From assembly GCF_014268495.2 (NCBI RefSeq), contig NZ_CP077087.1, forward strand, positions 2,235,501-2,299,500: a stretch of 64,000 nucleotides of DNA, read 5' to 3'. Under the pieces are notes generated by a model. It did no database searches. It saw only the letters and a program-made list of their open reading frames with translations, and was not told the origin of the DNA. Position 1 is the first letter of the stretch, and every line of letters starts with the position of its first letter. The translations under genes were made by a program, and so were the position numbers. This DNA is from Pseudomonas monsensis. GTDB taxonomy: Bacteria > Pseudomonadota > Gammaproteobacteria > Pseudomonadales > Pseudomonadaceae. Below, piece by piece: positions 54,617-64,000 of the stretch.

Positions 54617-55828
54617 TCAGACCCGCGCCGCCGTCACGGCTGCCGAACCCCAGGTGGTTCTCCAGCGACGCTTGACCCCGTGCAGGCCAAACCACGCCAG
54701 TACGCCGAGGCTGGCGAATAACCACAGGGCCAGTTGATAGCTGCCGGTGCTCTGTTTGATCGCGCCCATGCCGGCGGCCAAGGCAAATCCGCCGATACCG
54801 CCGGCCATGCCGATCAACCCGGTCATCACGCCGATTTCCAGACGAAAACGCTGCGGCACCAGTTGGAACACTGCGCCGTTGCCTGCCCCTAAACCGAGCA
54901 TGGTGCAGACGAAAAGTGCCAGCGCGGCGTAGGAACTTGGCAGGTTAAACCCGACGGCAGCGATGCAGACGGCAGCGACGGTGTACATCGCCAGCAAGGT
55001 GCGGATGCCGCCGAAGCGATCCGCCAGCGCGCCACCCAGCGGCCGCATCAAACTGCCACCGAATACGCAGGCCGCGGTGTAGTAACCCGCCGTGACCGGG
55101 CTCAGGCCGTATTGGTCGTTGAAGTAGCCGGGCAGGGCGCTGGCCAGGCCGATGAAACCGCCGAAGGTGACGCTGTAGAAAAACATGAACCACCAGCTAT
55201 CGCGGTCGCCCAAGGCTTTGAAGTAGTCAGCCATCGCTTTGGCTTTCGGCCGCTCAGGGGCGTTTTTCGCCAGCCAGGCGAACAGCACCAGTGTCAGTAT
55301 CAGCGGGATCAAGGCGAAACCGAACACATTGCTCCAGCCAAACGAAGCCGCCAGCACCGGTGCAATCAGCGCGGCGAACACGGTGCCAGAGTTGCCTGCA
55401 CCGGCAATGCCCATGGCTTTGCCCTGATGCTGCGGCGGATACCATTGCGACGCCAATGGCAGGGCCACAGCGAACGACGCACCGGCCATGCCGAGGAACA
55501 GACCCAGCAGCAGGGCCTGTTCGTAACTGTGGATACCGAGTTTCCACGCACCGAACAGTGCGCAGATCACGATGACCTGGCCGATCAGACCGGCAGTTTT
55601 CGGTGACAGACGATCAGCCAGCATGCCCATCGCAAAGCGCAGCACCGCCCCGGCCAGAATCGGCGTCGCCACCACAAGACCGCGTTGTTGCGTGGTCAGG
55701 TGCAGGTCGGCGGCGATTTGCACCGCCAGCGGCCCGAGCAGGTACCAGACCATGAAACTCAGGTCGAAATACAGGAAGGCCGCGAACAGGGTCGGGGTAT
55801 GGCCGGATTTCCAGAAGCTTGAATTCAT
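54617..55828 (-). CDS. MFS nitrate/nitrite transporter (NarK/NasA type)
   Basis: The 403-residue protein has 12 membrane segments. Nitrate-porter signatures AGAGNSGTVFAALIAPVLA and GLGAGNGAVFQLVPQRF lie in the two halves (the NNP glycine-rich motifs). It imports nitrate for assimilation. The start at 55828 follows CTGAGGTGCGCG; the open frame continues to 55960 into the leader. It is the first gene of a unit with the PP2C/kinase fusion and has a sigma-54 promoter and an attenuator leader. Confidence 0.92.
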   Translation of the reverse strand: MNSSFWKSGHTPTLFAAFLYFDLSFMVWYLLGPLAVQIAADLHLTTQQRGLVVATPILAGAVLRFAMGMLADRLSPKTAGLIGQVIVICALFGAWKLGIHSYEQALLLGLFLGMAGASFAVALPLASQWYPPQHQGKAMGIAGAGNSGTVFAALIAPVLAASFGWSNVFGFALIPLILTLVLFAWLAKNAPERPKAKAMADYFKALGDRDSWWFMFFYSVTFGGFIGLASALPGYFNDQYGLSPVTAGYYTAACVFGGSLMRPLGGALADRFGGIRTLLAMYTVAAVCIAAVGFNLPSSYAALALFVCTMLGLGAGNGAVFQLVPQRFRLEIGVMTGLIGMAGGIGGFALAAGMGAIKQSTGSYQLALWLFASLGVLAWFGLHGVKRRWRTTWGSAAVTAARV

Positions 55829-55924
55829 CGCGCACCTCAGCTGAAAAGAGTCTCGATAGGAGTCACAGCAGGTGGGGCGCCACCACGGCCGCACCACCGG
55901 CCCCGGGCTGTGGGGCCAAAACGC

Positions 55925-56010
55925 AAAAAACGCCGCTACCTGTTTCGCCATGAGGGGCAAACGGGTGAGCGACGTCTTTGTCGTGGGTGGGGCAACCGCC
56001 GTTGGTTACC
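55925..56010 (-). promoter_or_regulatory. ANTAR-type attenuator leader of the nitrate transporter
   Basis: On the minus strand the first hairpin GGTAACC-AACGGC-GGTTGCC (55991-56010) has the loop A1/G4. The second, CGAC-AAAGAC-GTCG (55970-55983), has the same loop rule and overlaps the 5' arm of a terminator: a ten-pair stem AGACGTCGCT/AGCGGCGTTT plus an inner GTTTGCC/GGCGAAAC stem and a T run (55925-55976). Confidence 0.82.
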
Positions 56011-56024
56011 TGTGCGTTTTACTT

Positions 56025-56040
56025 AGCGAGATTTGTGCCA
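56025..56040 (-). promoter_or_regulatory. sigma-54 promoter of the nitrate transporter
   Basis: On the minus strand TGGCACAAATCTCGCT has the -24 and -12 doublets in register. It lies 14 nt upstream of the first leader hairpin and 20 nt from the end of tandem array 2. Confidence 0.7.
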
Positions 56041-56059
56041 ACAGGTGAAAGATCAAAAG

Positions 56060-56786
56060 CCCCTCACCCTAGCCCTCTCCCGGAGGGAGAGGGGACTGAT
56101 TGTGGGATGCTCGCGAAGTACGCCGACCTGTGATTTCTGCTGTGAATCCATAATCGACCCGGTCTTTCAGGTCGATGTGTGACGCCAGACACCTCGATCA
56201 ATCCCCTCTCCCTCCTCCGGAGGGAGAGGGGACTGATTAGGGGATGCTCGCGAAGTACGCCGACCTGTGATTTCTGCTGTGAATTCATAATCGACCCGGT
56301 CTTTCAGGTCGATGTGTGACGCCAGACACCTCGATCAATCCCCTCTCCCTCTTCCGGAGGGAGAGGGGACTGATTAGGGGATGCTCGCGAAGTACGCCGA
56401 CCTGTGATTTCTGCTGTGAATTCATAATCGACCCGGTCTTTCAGGTCGATGTGTGACGCCAGACACCTCGATCAGTCCCCTCTCCCTCTTCCGGAGGGAG
56501 AGGGGACTGATTGGGGGATGCTCGCGAAGTGCGCCGACCTGTGATTTCTGCTGTGAATCCATAATCGACTCGGTCTTTCAGGTCGATGTGTGACGCCAGA
56601 CACCTCGATCAGTCCCCTCTACCTCCTCCGGAGTGAGAGGGGACTGATTGGGGGATGCTCGCGAAGTACGCCGACCTGTGATTTCTGCTGTGAATCCATA
56701 ATCGACTCGGTATTTCAGGTCGATGTTTGACGTCAGCACACCTCGATCGGTCCCCTCTCCCTCCGGGAGAGGGCTAGGGTGAGGGG
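56060..56786. repeat. tandem array 2: five 137-bp units with inverted termini
   Basis: The anchor GATGCTCGCGAAGT occurs at 56106, 56243, 56380, 56517 and 56654, always 137 nt apart (the fourth copy is followed by GCGCC rather than ACGCC). Each unit has a strong hairpin CCCCTCTCCCTC...GAGGGAGAGGGG and two arms, GGATGCTCGCGAAGTACGCC and TCTTTCAGGTCGATGTGTG. The array is bounded by CCCCTCACCCTAGCCC and its inverse GGGCTAGGGTGAGGGG, the same termini as array 1. It lies between the nasT 3' end and the transporter promoter. Confidence 0.95.
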
Positions 56787-56808
56787 CTTTTCAAGCAGCC
56801 AGAGCTTT

Positions 56809-57384
56809 TCAGCCAAGCAACTCACTCATGGCAATGATCTGCTCCGCCACCTGAATCAGCTTCTGCTGCCGGCTCATGGCCTGGCGGCGCATCAGGGTGT
56901 AAGCCTCTTCCTCATTGCAATCCTTCATCTTCATCAGCAACCCCTTGGCCAGCTCGATGCGCTTGCGCTCGGCCAGTTGCTGGTCGCGCGCCTGCAGTTG
57001 CGCACGCAAGGCCTGATCGCTTTCGAAGCGCGCCATGGCCACATCCAGAATCGGCTGCAAGCGTTGTGCGTGAATGCCTTCGACGATGTAGGCGCTGACC
57101 CCGGACCTGATTGCCTGACGCATCACCCCCGGATCATGTTCATCGGTAAACATCACGATCGGCCTGGGCTGGTCGCGGCTGACCAGCACCACTTGTTCCA
57201 TGACATCGCGGCCGGGTGACTCGGTATCGATCAGGATTACGTCCGGGCGCACCGTTTCGACGCGGGCCGGCAGGTCGATGGTCAGACCGGATTCGTCGAT
57301 CACCTCGAAACCGGCTTCAGTCAACGCGGCTTTCAGGCGACCGACTTTTTTCGCCGTGTCGTTGATCAGCAGAATGCGCAACAT
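56809..57384 (-). CDS. nasT: ANTAR-domain antiterminator NasT
   Basis: The 191-residue protein has a receiver-like N-terminal domain (MLRILLINDT, acidic position near 53, VMFTDEHDPGVM). The C-terminal ANTAR helices begin ERKRIELAKGLLMKMKDCNEEEAYTLMRRQAMSRQQKLI (about residues 138-180). It is expected to bind the paired hexaloop hairpins of the three leaders in this block and prevent termination. NasS, encoded 15 nt upstream, should sequester it when nitrate is absent. The gene is the second of the nasS-nasT unit. Confidence 0.93.
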   Translation of the reverse strand: MLRILLINDTAKKVGRLKAALTEAGFEVIDESGLTIDLPARVETVRPDVILIDTESPGRDVMEQVVLVSRDQPRPIVMFTDEHDPGVMRQAIRSGVSAYIVEGIHAQRLQPILDVAMARFESDQALRAQLQARDQQLAERKRIELAKGLLMKMKDCNEEEAYTLMRRQAMSRQQKLIQVAEQIIAMSELLG

Positions 57385-57399
57385 GTTGGCGGTCTCCTG

Positions 57400-58611
57400 T
57401 CAGCGGCGGGCGAGTAGGGGAGCGTCATCGCTCAGGGCGTGCAGCTTGAAGCTGCGGGCGAAACCGGCCGGATCGCTGCCGTCCCAGACCTTGCCGTCGA
57501 GCAACTGGCTGCTGCGCATGTCGGTGCCCCACGCGGCGACGCCGACAGCGGTGGCGGCGTCGCGGTAGATATCCAGTTGCTGAACCTGGCGGGCGACGGC
57601 GAGGTAATCCGGGTCTTCGCGCAGCAGGCCCCAGCGGCGGAACTGGGTCATGAACCACATACCGTCCGATAGATACGGCAGATTCACCTCGCCGTTGCCG
57701 TGAAAACGCAGCGCGTGCGGATCCTGCCAGCGATTGCCGAGGCCGTCGGCATAATCACCGAGAAAACGCGGTTCGATGCACGAAAGCGGAGCGTCCAGAT
57801 ATTCCGGCGCGCTGAGCAATTGTGCGGTGCTGCGGCGGTTTTCCGGACTTTCTTCGATAAAGCGGCTGGCTTCCAGGACCGCCATCACCAGCGCCCGCGC
57901 GGTATTGGGGTACTGCTCGACAAATTCACGGGTGCAGCCAAGGATTTTTTCCGGGTGATCGGGCCAGATGCTCTGGCTGGTCGCCATCGTGAAACCGAGA
58001 TCCTGCTGCACCGCGCTGGCTGCCCACGGTTCGCCGACGCAAAATCCGTCGATGCGCCCGGCCTGCAAGTGCGCAACCATTTGCGGTGGCGGCACCACCA
58101 CACTGTCGACGTCCTGCAACGGATGAATGCCCTGGCTCGCCAGCCAATAGTAGAGCCACATGGCATGGGTGCCGGTGGGAAACGTCTGGGCGAAGGTCAG
58201 TTTTGCGCGGCTTTGGTGCACGTGGCGATCCAGCGCTTCAGGACTGATCACGCCGAGGTTTTGCAGGCCGTGGGAGAGGTTGAGGCTCTGACCGTTCTGG
58301 TTCAGGCCCATCAACACCGCCATGTCCGTCGAAGCGACGCCGCCGATGCCCAGATGGACGGCGTAGATCAGGCCGTAAAGGCTATGGGCGGCGTCGAGTT
58401 CACCGCTGACCAGTTTGTCGCGCAGATTGGCCCACGACGTCTGGCGCTTGAGGTTGAGGGTCAGGCCATAAGGCTGAGCGAAGCCTTGAGTGGCAGCGAC
58501 GACGACCGAGGCGCAATCGCTCAGGGCCATGAAACCGAGGTCGATCGCGCTTTTTTCCGGGGCATCACTGCCATTGACCCAGGCCAGCGGCCCGACGGAC
58601 GAATCATTCAT
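57400..58611 (-). CDS. nasS: nitrate sensor NasS (NrtA-like)
   Basis: The 403-residue protein is a cytoplasmic relative of the nitrate-binding NrtA family and shows no signal peptide. It begins MNDSSVGPLAWVNGSDAPEK and has IDLGFMALSDCASVVVAATQGF, GELDAAHSLYGLIYAV, and IDGFCVGEPWAASAVQQDLGF. It senses nitrate and controls NasT. The start at 58611 is placed after the leader terminator; the open frame runs on to 58740 through the leader. It has its own sigma-54 promoter and attenuator leader, giving feedback on the regulator pair. Confidence 0.92.
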   Translation of the reverse strand: MNDSSVGPLAWVNGSDAPEKSAIDLGFMALSDCASVVVAATQGFAQPYGLTLNLKRQTSWANLRDKLVSGELDAAHSLYGLIYAVHLGIGGVASTDMAVLMGLNQNGQSLNLSHGLQNLGVISPEALDRHVHQSRAKLTFAQTFPTGTHAMWLYYWLASQGIHPLQDVDSVVVPPPQMVAHLQAGRIDGFCVGEPWAASAVQQDLGFTMATSQSIWPDHPEKILGCTREFVEQYPNTARALVMAVLEASRFIEESPENRRSTAQLLSAPEYLDAPLSCIEPRFLGDYADGLGNRWQDPHALRFHGNGEVNLPYLSDGMWFMTQFRRWGLLREDPDYLAVARQVQQLDIYRDAATAVGVAAWGTDMRSSQLLDGKVWDGSDPAGFARSFKLHALSDDAPLLARR

Positions 58612-58625
58612 AAAAAGCCACCTTG

Positions 58626-58706
58626 AAAAAAAACGCCGTCCCGGGCTTTTGCACAGGCAAAAACCGAGGACGACGCCATTGTCCTGAGCCGCACGCCGTC
58701 GTTGGC
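58626..58706 (-). promoter_or_regulatory. ANTAR-type attenuator leader of nasS-nasT
   Basis: On the minus strand the first hairpin GCC-AACGAC-GGC (58695-58706, stem extended with one mismatch to 58691-58711) and the second GAC-AATGGC-GTC (58672-58683) both have loops with A1 and G4. The second overlaps the 5' arm of a terminator with an eight-T run (58626-58677; GGCGTC...GACGGCG). Expression of nasST itself would therefore be nitrate-responsive. Confidence 0.78.
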
Positions 58707-58730
58707 TTGCAGGCTGATACCGGGGAAAGG

Positions 58731-58746
58731 TGCAAGGCATATGCCA
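58731..58746 (-). promoter_or_regulatory. sigma-54 promoter of nasS-nasT
   Basis: On the minus strand TGGCATATGCCTTGCA fits the -24/-12 consensus including a full TTGCA at -12. It lies 20 nt upstream of the extended first leader hairpin. Confidence 0.75.
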
Positions 58747-58794
58747 CTCGTGGCGATTTGCGCGTGCGCCTCGCGCGCCGGGGTGTTGCCCGGC

Positions 58795-58800
58795 TATAAT
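58795..58800 (+). promoter_or_regulatory. possible -10 box of pyrD
   Basis: A perfect TATAAT lies 37 nt before the pyrD start. No good -35 is seen 16-18 nt upstream, so the promoter call is tentative. Confidence 0.4.
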
Positions 58801-58836
58801 CGCCGCCTCTTTTCGCCGCCCGAGTCATCGCCGCCC

Positions 58837-59856
58837 ATGTACACCCTGGCCCGTCAGCTGTTGTTCAAACTTTCCCCGGAAACCTCTCACGATCTGTCGC
58901 TGGATCTGATCGGCGCGGGTGGGCGTCTGGGGCTCAACGGCATGCTGTGCAAGAAGCCGGCGCACGTGCCGGTGACGGTCATGGGCCTGGACTTCCCGAA
59001 CCCGGTGGGTCTGGCGGCCGGTCTGGACAAGAACGGCGCGGCCATCGACGGCTTTGCGCAACTGGGCTTCGGGTTTGTCGAAATCGGCACCGTGACCCCG
59101 CGTCCGCAGCCGGGCAACCCGAAACCGCGAATCTTCCGCCTGCCGGAAGCCGAAGCGATCATCAACCGTATGGGCTTCAACAACCTCGGTGTGGATAACC
59201 TGCTGGCGCGGGTCGCTGCAGCCAAATACAAGGGCGTGCTGGGGATCAACATCGGCAAGAACTTCGACACCCCGGTCGAGCGCGCGGTGGACGATTACCT
59301 GATCTGCCTGGACAAGGTGTATGCCCATGCCAGCTATGTCACGGTCAACGTCAGCTCGCCGAACACTCCGGGCCTGCGCAGCCTGCAGTTCGGTGATTCG
59401 CTCAAGCAATTGTTGGCGGATCTGGCGGCGCGTCGCGCCGAGCTGGCCCTGCGACACGGCAAGCATGTGCCGCTGGCGATCAAGATCGCTCCGGACATGA
59501 CCGATGAAGAGACCGCGCAAGTGGCTCAGGCGCTGATCGAGACCGGTATGGACGCGGTGATCGCCACCAACACCACCCTGAGCCGCGTCGGCGTCGAAGG
59601 CATGGAGCACGGTGACGAGGCGGGCGGTCTGTCTGGCGCCCCGGTGCGTGACAAGAGCACCCACACCGTGAAGGTGCTGGCGGCGGAACTGGGTGGCCGG
59701 TTGCCGATCATCGCGGCCGGCGGCATTACTGAAGGCAAGCATGCGGCCGAGAAGATTACGGCGGGTGCGAGCCTGGTGCAGATTTATTCGGGCTTCATCT
59801 ATAAAGGCCCGGCGCTGATCCGCGAATCGGTCGACGCCATCGCCGCCCTGCGTTGA
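58837..59856 (+). CDS. pyrD: dihydroorotate dehydrogenase (quinone), class 2
   Basis: It oxidises dihydroorotate to orotate with quinone for pyrimidine synthesis at the inner membrane. The 339-residue protein has the N-terminal membrane-associating helix MYTLARQLLFKLSPETSH, GLDFPNPVGLAAGLDKNG, FGFVEIGTVTPRPQPGNPKPR, NVSSPNTPGLRSLQ (catalytic Ser region) and the C-terminal FMN phosphate site SLVQIYSGFIYKGP. Start at ATG 58837. Confidence 0.96.
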   Translation: MYTLARQLLFKLSPETSHDLSLDLIGAGGRLGLNGMLCKKPAHVPVTVMGLDFPNPVGLAAGLDKNGAAIDGFAQLGFGFVEIGTVTPRPQPGNPKPRIFRLPEAEAIINRMGFNNLGVDNLLARVAAAKYKGVLGINIGKNFDTPVERAVDDYLICLDKVYAHASYVTVNVSSPNTPGLRSLQFGDSLKQLLADLAARRAELALRHGKHVPLAIKIAPDMTDEETAQVAQALIETGMDAVIATNTTLSRVGVEGMEHGDEAGGLSGAPVRDKSTHTVKVLAAELGGRLPIIAAGGITEGKHAAEKITAGASLVQIYSGFIYKGPALIRESVDAIAALR

Positions 59857-59863
59857 TCCAATT

Positions 59864-59950
59864 GTGGGAGCGAGCTTGCTCGCGAAAGCGGTGTGTCAGT
59901 CTCTGTAGATATTGACTGAATAGACGCTTTCGCGAGCAAGCTCGCTCCCA
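59864..59950. repeat. REPIN (inverted REP pair)
   Basis: TGGGAGCGAGCTTGCTCGCG and its inverse copy extend to a stem through AAAGCG. It lies between the convergent pyrD and rmf genes. Confidence 0.86.
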
Positions 59951-59984
59951 CCGGTGTGTGCAGCACAAATAATGTGACAGGCAT

Positions 59985-60010
59985 AAAAAAGGGCTCCTCG
60001 AAGGAGCCCC
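59985..60010 (-). terminator. intrinsic terminator of rmf
   Basis: On the minus strand GGGGCTCCTTCGAGGAGCCC is followed by six T, 84 nt after the rmf stop codon. Confidence 0.88.
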
Positions 60011-60094
60011 TGGGCCGTAGCCCGCCGTCCGGGAAGGACGTGCATGGTAAGTCGCTAGAAATTCAGATTGTCGTGTTGCAGTCAGTGCCCTGTG

Positions 60095-60310
60095 TCAGCC
60101 AACGGCGTGAAGTTCGTTGAGTCTGTGGATTCCCGCAGTGCCGGTCATACCGTCCCAGTTGTCGCCGCGTCCTTCTCGCCAGCCGTTGATCCAGGCTTGG
60201 CGTACCGACGGTAGAGTAAATGGGCAAAGCTCACGGGATTTGCCACCAACGCCATATTGATATCCGCGCAAAAATGCTCTTTCCAACGGATCACGCTTAA
60301 GTCTTCTCAT
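60095..60310 (-). CDS. rmf: ribosome modulation factor
   Basis: The 71-residue basic protein begins MRRLKRDPLERAFLRGYQYG and has the conserved CPF...RQAWINGWREGRGDNWDGM segment. RMF binds 70S ribosomes in stationary phase and helps form inactive 100S dimers. The ATG follows GAGGGAAACACC. A long leader with four consecutive hairpins lies upstream. Confidence 0.95.
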   Translation of the reverse strand: MRRLKRDPLERAFLRGYQYGVGGKSRELCPFTLPSVRQAWINGWREGRGDNWDGMTGTAGIHRLNELHAVG

Positions 60311-60349
60311 AGGGTGTTTCCCTCACTTGTTGACTGTTTGTGTCGCGTT

Positions 60350-60441
60350 GACCTCAACCGAGGTCTGGCAGAAAACTCTGCCGGGGTGCGGCTCGCTGCC
60401 GGCGTGGCGAGCCAAGGTGTTGACGCCGTTGCGACGTCAAC
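60350..60441 (-). promoter_or_regulatory. four-hairpin leader upstream of rmf
   Basis: In order toward rmf (minus strand): GTTGACG/CGTCAAC (60419-60441), GGCTCGC/GCGAGCC (60390-60413), GGCAGA/TCTGCC (60367-60382) and GACCTC/GAGGTC (60350-60365). All stems are perfect, 6-7 bp, within 92 nt. The leader may control mRNA stability or translation on entry to stationary phase; no known riboswitch class is recognised. Confidence 0.6.
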
Positions 60442-60640
60442 CTGTGGTCAGTTCTAACCAATGAGTCACACCGAGGGAATGATCGTTTTGTCATAAGGAC
60501 GTAACGAAAATAGTGCTACAGCCATAAGTAACGACGGGTTTCATGAACGTTTTTTCCGCAAACCCCGGTATGATCGGCTCCGCGCTGGATGGTGGGGTTA
60601 ATCCTTTAGTGAGAATGACCCACGTTTGCGCTAGGTTAAT

Positions 60641-60659
60641 AAGCGACGAAGGGTCGCTT
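60641..60659. other. hairpin in the rmf-rlmL gap
   Basis: AAGCGAC-GAAGG-GTCGCTT is a perfect 7-bp stem followed on the plus strand by TTAAGACTTTTTG, 181 nt before rlmL. It could be a weak terminator of a short leader transcript. Apart from this and a GATCGGCAATGCG/TTGCCGAT stem near 60792-60811, the region 60442-60840 holds no gene I can support. Confidence 0.35.
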
Positions 60660-60840
60660 TAAGACTTTTTGTTTCATCAACTTTTTTATCTGTCCCGGCA
60701 TCTAAGCTCCTTTAACCCGAGCAGCGGGGATGGAACGGCACACCTTCGTGCCACGCGGGCGCTCTTTTAGAAAAGCGCCTGATTGAAAACCGGATCGGCA
60801 ATGCGTTGCCGATTCACTAGCCAAAGGCTCTGGAAATACC

Positions 60841-63111
<2,271 letters not shown>

Positions 63112-63125
63112 CACTTGCCAAAGTT

Positions 63126-63164
63126 GGATCCACAGAGCCTTGATTTTTAAAGGCTCTTGGATCC
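63126..63164. terminator. long inverted repeat after rlmL
   Basis: GGATCC-AC-AGAGCCTT pairs with AAGGCTCT-T-GGATCC around a T-rich loop, 15 nt after the rlmL stop. It lacks a trailing T run, so it is a probable but not certain terminator. Confidence 0.5.
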
Positions 63165-63256
63165 GTTCAGTGCTAGCCAAATTAATGGCTAATAGCTATA
63201 ACTCAACTCATGGCCAATGGGGTTTCCCCGGAACACTGGCGTAGTGAGTTGCCTTT

Positions 63257-64000
63257 ATGTCGTTGCACCCCGTGCGCCCAAAGATCCTGGGTTTTATCAG
63301 CGAAGAAGTCTCGGCCTGGCTGGTCGCGCTGCTGGTATTGCTCGCCGGCGGGATTCTCACGGGGCTGCTCGCCTGGGCCACCCTCAACCAGTTCCATCAG
63401 CAATTGCGTCAGCGTTTTCAACTGCTGGCCAATGAACGTTACAGCCGCATCGAAGAGCGCTTTCAGGATCAGGAGCAACGCCTGGATGGCCTGCGCCGCT
63501 TCTTCGCCAACTCCGAGTCGGTGTCCCGCGCCGAATTCGACGGTTATACCCGCCCTCTGTTGCTGCGCACCCAGGCCTATTCGTTTGCCCTGCGGGTCAG
63601 CGGTGCCGAGCGCGCCGCGTTCGAGCAGCGCGTGCGTGACGAAGGCCTGAGCACGTTTACCATCCGCGAACTTAATGCCCAGGGCGAGTTGCAACTGGCC
63701 GCGATCCGCGACGAATACGTGCCGGTGCTGTACAGCCAGACCCAGAGCCGTCTCGGCTCGCCGTTGGGCTACGATTTGCTGGCCCAGCCGCTGCGCCGCG
63801 ACACCTTGCAGCGCGCGGACAAGCTCGCCAGTCTGGCGGTGTCGCAACCGATGCATCTGGTCAGCATCGAGCCGTCTTACGCCCGCGGCGTGCTGCTGGT
63901 GGCGCCGGTGAGCCGCGAGGGCCAGCCGCGACCGTTCGGCTACGCGATGGCCGTGATCAGCATGCGCCAGTTGCTGGCCGACGGCTTGCCGGATGCGTCT
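63257..64000 (+). CDS. CHASE-domain sensor protein, N-terminal part (partial)
   Basis: The reading frame opens at ATG 63257 (MSLHPVRPKILGFISEE) and runs uninterrupted off the right edge, 248 codons. A membrane helix (WLVALLVLLAGGILTGLLAW) is followed by a coiled stretch (QRFQLLANERYSRIEERFQDQE). A periplasmic CHASE-type sensor domain comes next, with RLDGLRRFFANSESVSRAEF, LRTQAYSFALRVSGAERAAFE, YVPVLYSQTQ and GSPLGYDLLAQPLRRDTL. The output domain is outside the window: a histidine kinase or a GGDEF/EAL protein are both possible. It lies 146 nt after rlmL. Confidence 0.8.
   Translation, partial: MSLHPVRPKILGFISEEVSAWLVALLVLLAGGILTGLLAWATLNQFHQQLRQRFQLLANERYSRIEERFQDQEQRLDGLRRFFANSESVSRAEFDGYTRPLLLRTQAYSFALRVSGAERAAFEQRVRDEGLSTFTIRELNAQGELQLAAIRDEYVPVLYSQTQSRLGSPLGYDLLAQPLRRDTLQRADKLASLAVSQPMHLVSIEPSYARGVLLVAPVSREGQPRPFGYAMAVISMRQLLADGLPDAS

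Overview
The window is chromosomal DNA of a Pseudomonas, most likely of the P. fluorescens group. This rests on recognisable gene strings (crfX-cmpX-sigX-oprF; cobA/nasA/nirD/nirB/kinase/nitrate transporter/nasT/nasS; cysH-thrH-pabB; ppsR/ppsA; pyrD-rmf-rlmL), on the GC-rich codon use, and on nine inverted pairs of REP sequences (REPINs) of Pseudomonas type. Species identity was not tested.

Layout. 1-1171 looks like the end of an AT-rich integrated island: the tail of a PD-(D/E)xK nuclease, a stretch with AAATTACCTT repeats, and a 23-nt copy of a tRNA 3' end followed by a terminator, as expected for an attachment site. 1423-6093 holds a beta-propeller-like protein, an orphan APS kinase (cysC), a YbjQ protein, two tandem glycine-zipper proteins and two small proteins. 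6341-11450 is an Rhs toxin gene with an RNase A-like C-terminal toxin and its CdiI-type immunity gene. 11677-18796 holds a HAD phosphatase, an SDR/LysR divergent pair, a hydantoin-type racemase with an NCS1 permease, cysH and thrH. pabB follows, then a ten-copy 114-bp tandem array. 21496-24559 is a three-gene minus-strand operon (retropepsin-like protease, inactive transglutaminase/7TM protein, ATP-grasp ligase). 24893-33501 is the full 2-methylcitrate operon for propionate use (GntR regulator, prpB, prpC, acnD, prpF, prpD), with REPINs in three of its intergenic gaps. Then come alaX, an EamA exporter and a MocR regulator, ppsR/ppsA, an alpha/beta hydrolase, rraA, zntB, crfX, cmpX, sigX and oprF.

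46257-58611 is the nitrate assimilation block on the minus strand: nirB-nirD-nasA-cobA, a nitrate transporter with a PP2C/kinase fusion, and nasS-nasT. It carries the most coherent regulatory signal in the window. Each of its three transcription units begins with a -24/-12 (sigma-54) promoter followed by a leader. Each leader has hexaloop hairpins with A at loop position 1 and G at position 4, and the last hairpin overlaps the 5' arm of an intrinsic terminator. This is the architecture expected for NasT (ANTAR) antitermination relieved by nitrate through NasS. A second tandem array (five 137-bp units), related in sequence to the first, lies between nasT and the transporter promoter. The window ends with pyrD, rmf (with a four-hairpin leader), rlmL and the N-terminal part of a CHASE-domain sensor.

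Points most worth following: the three parallel attenuators, the two related tandem arrays with shared inverted termini, the Rhs/RNase A-like toxin pair, and the island boundary at the left edge.
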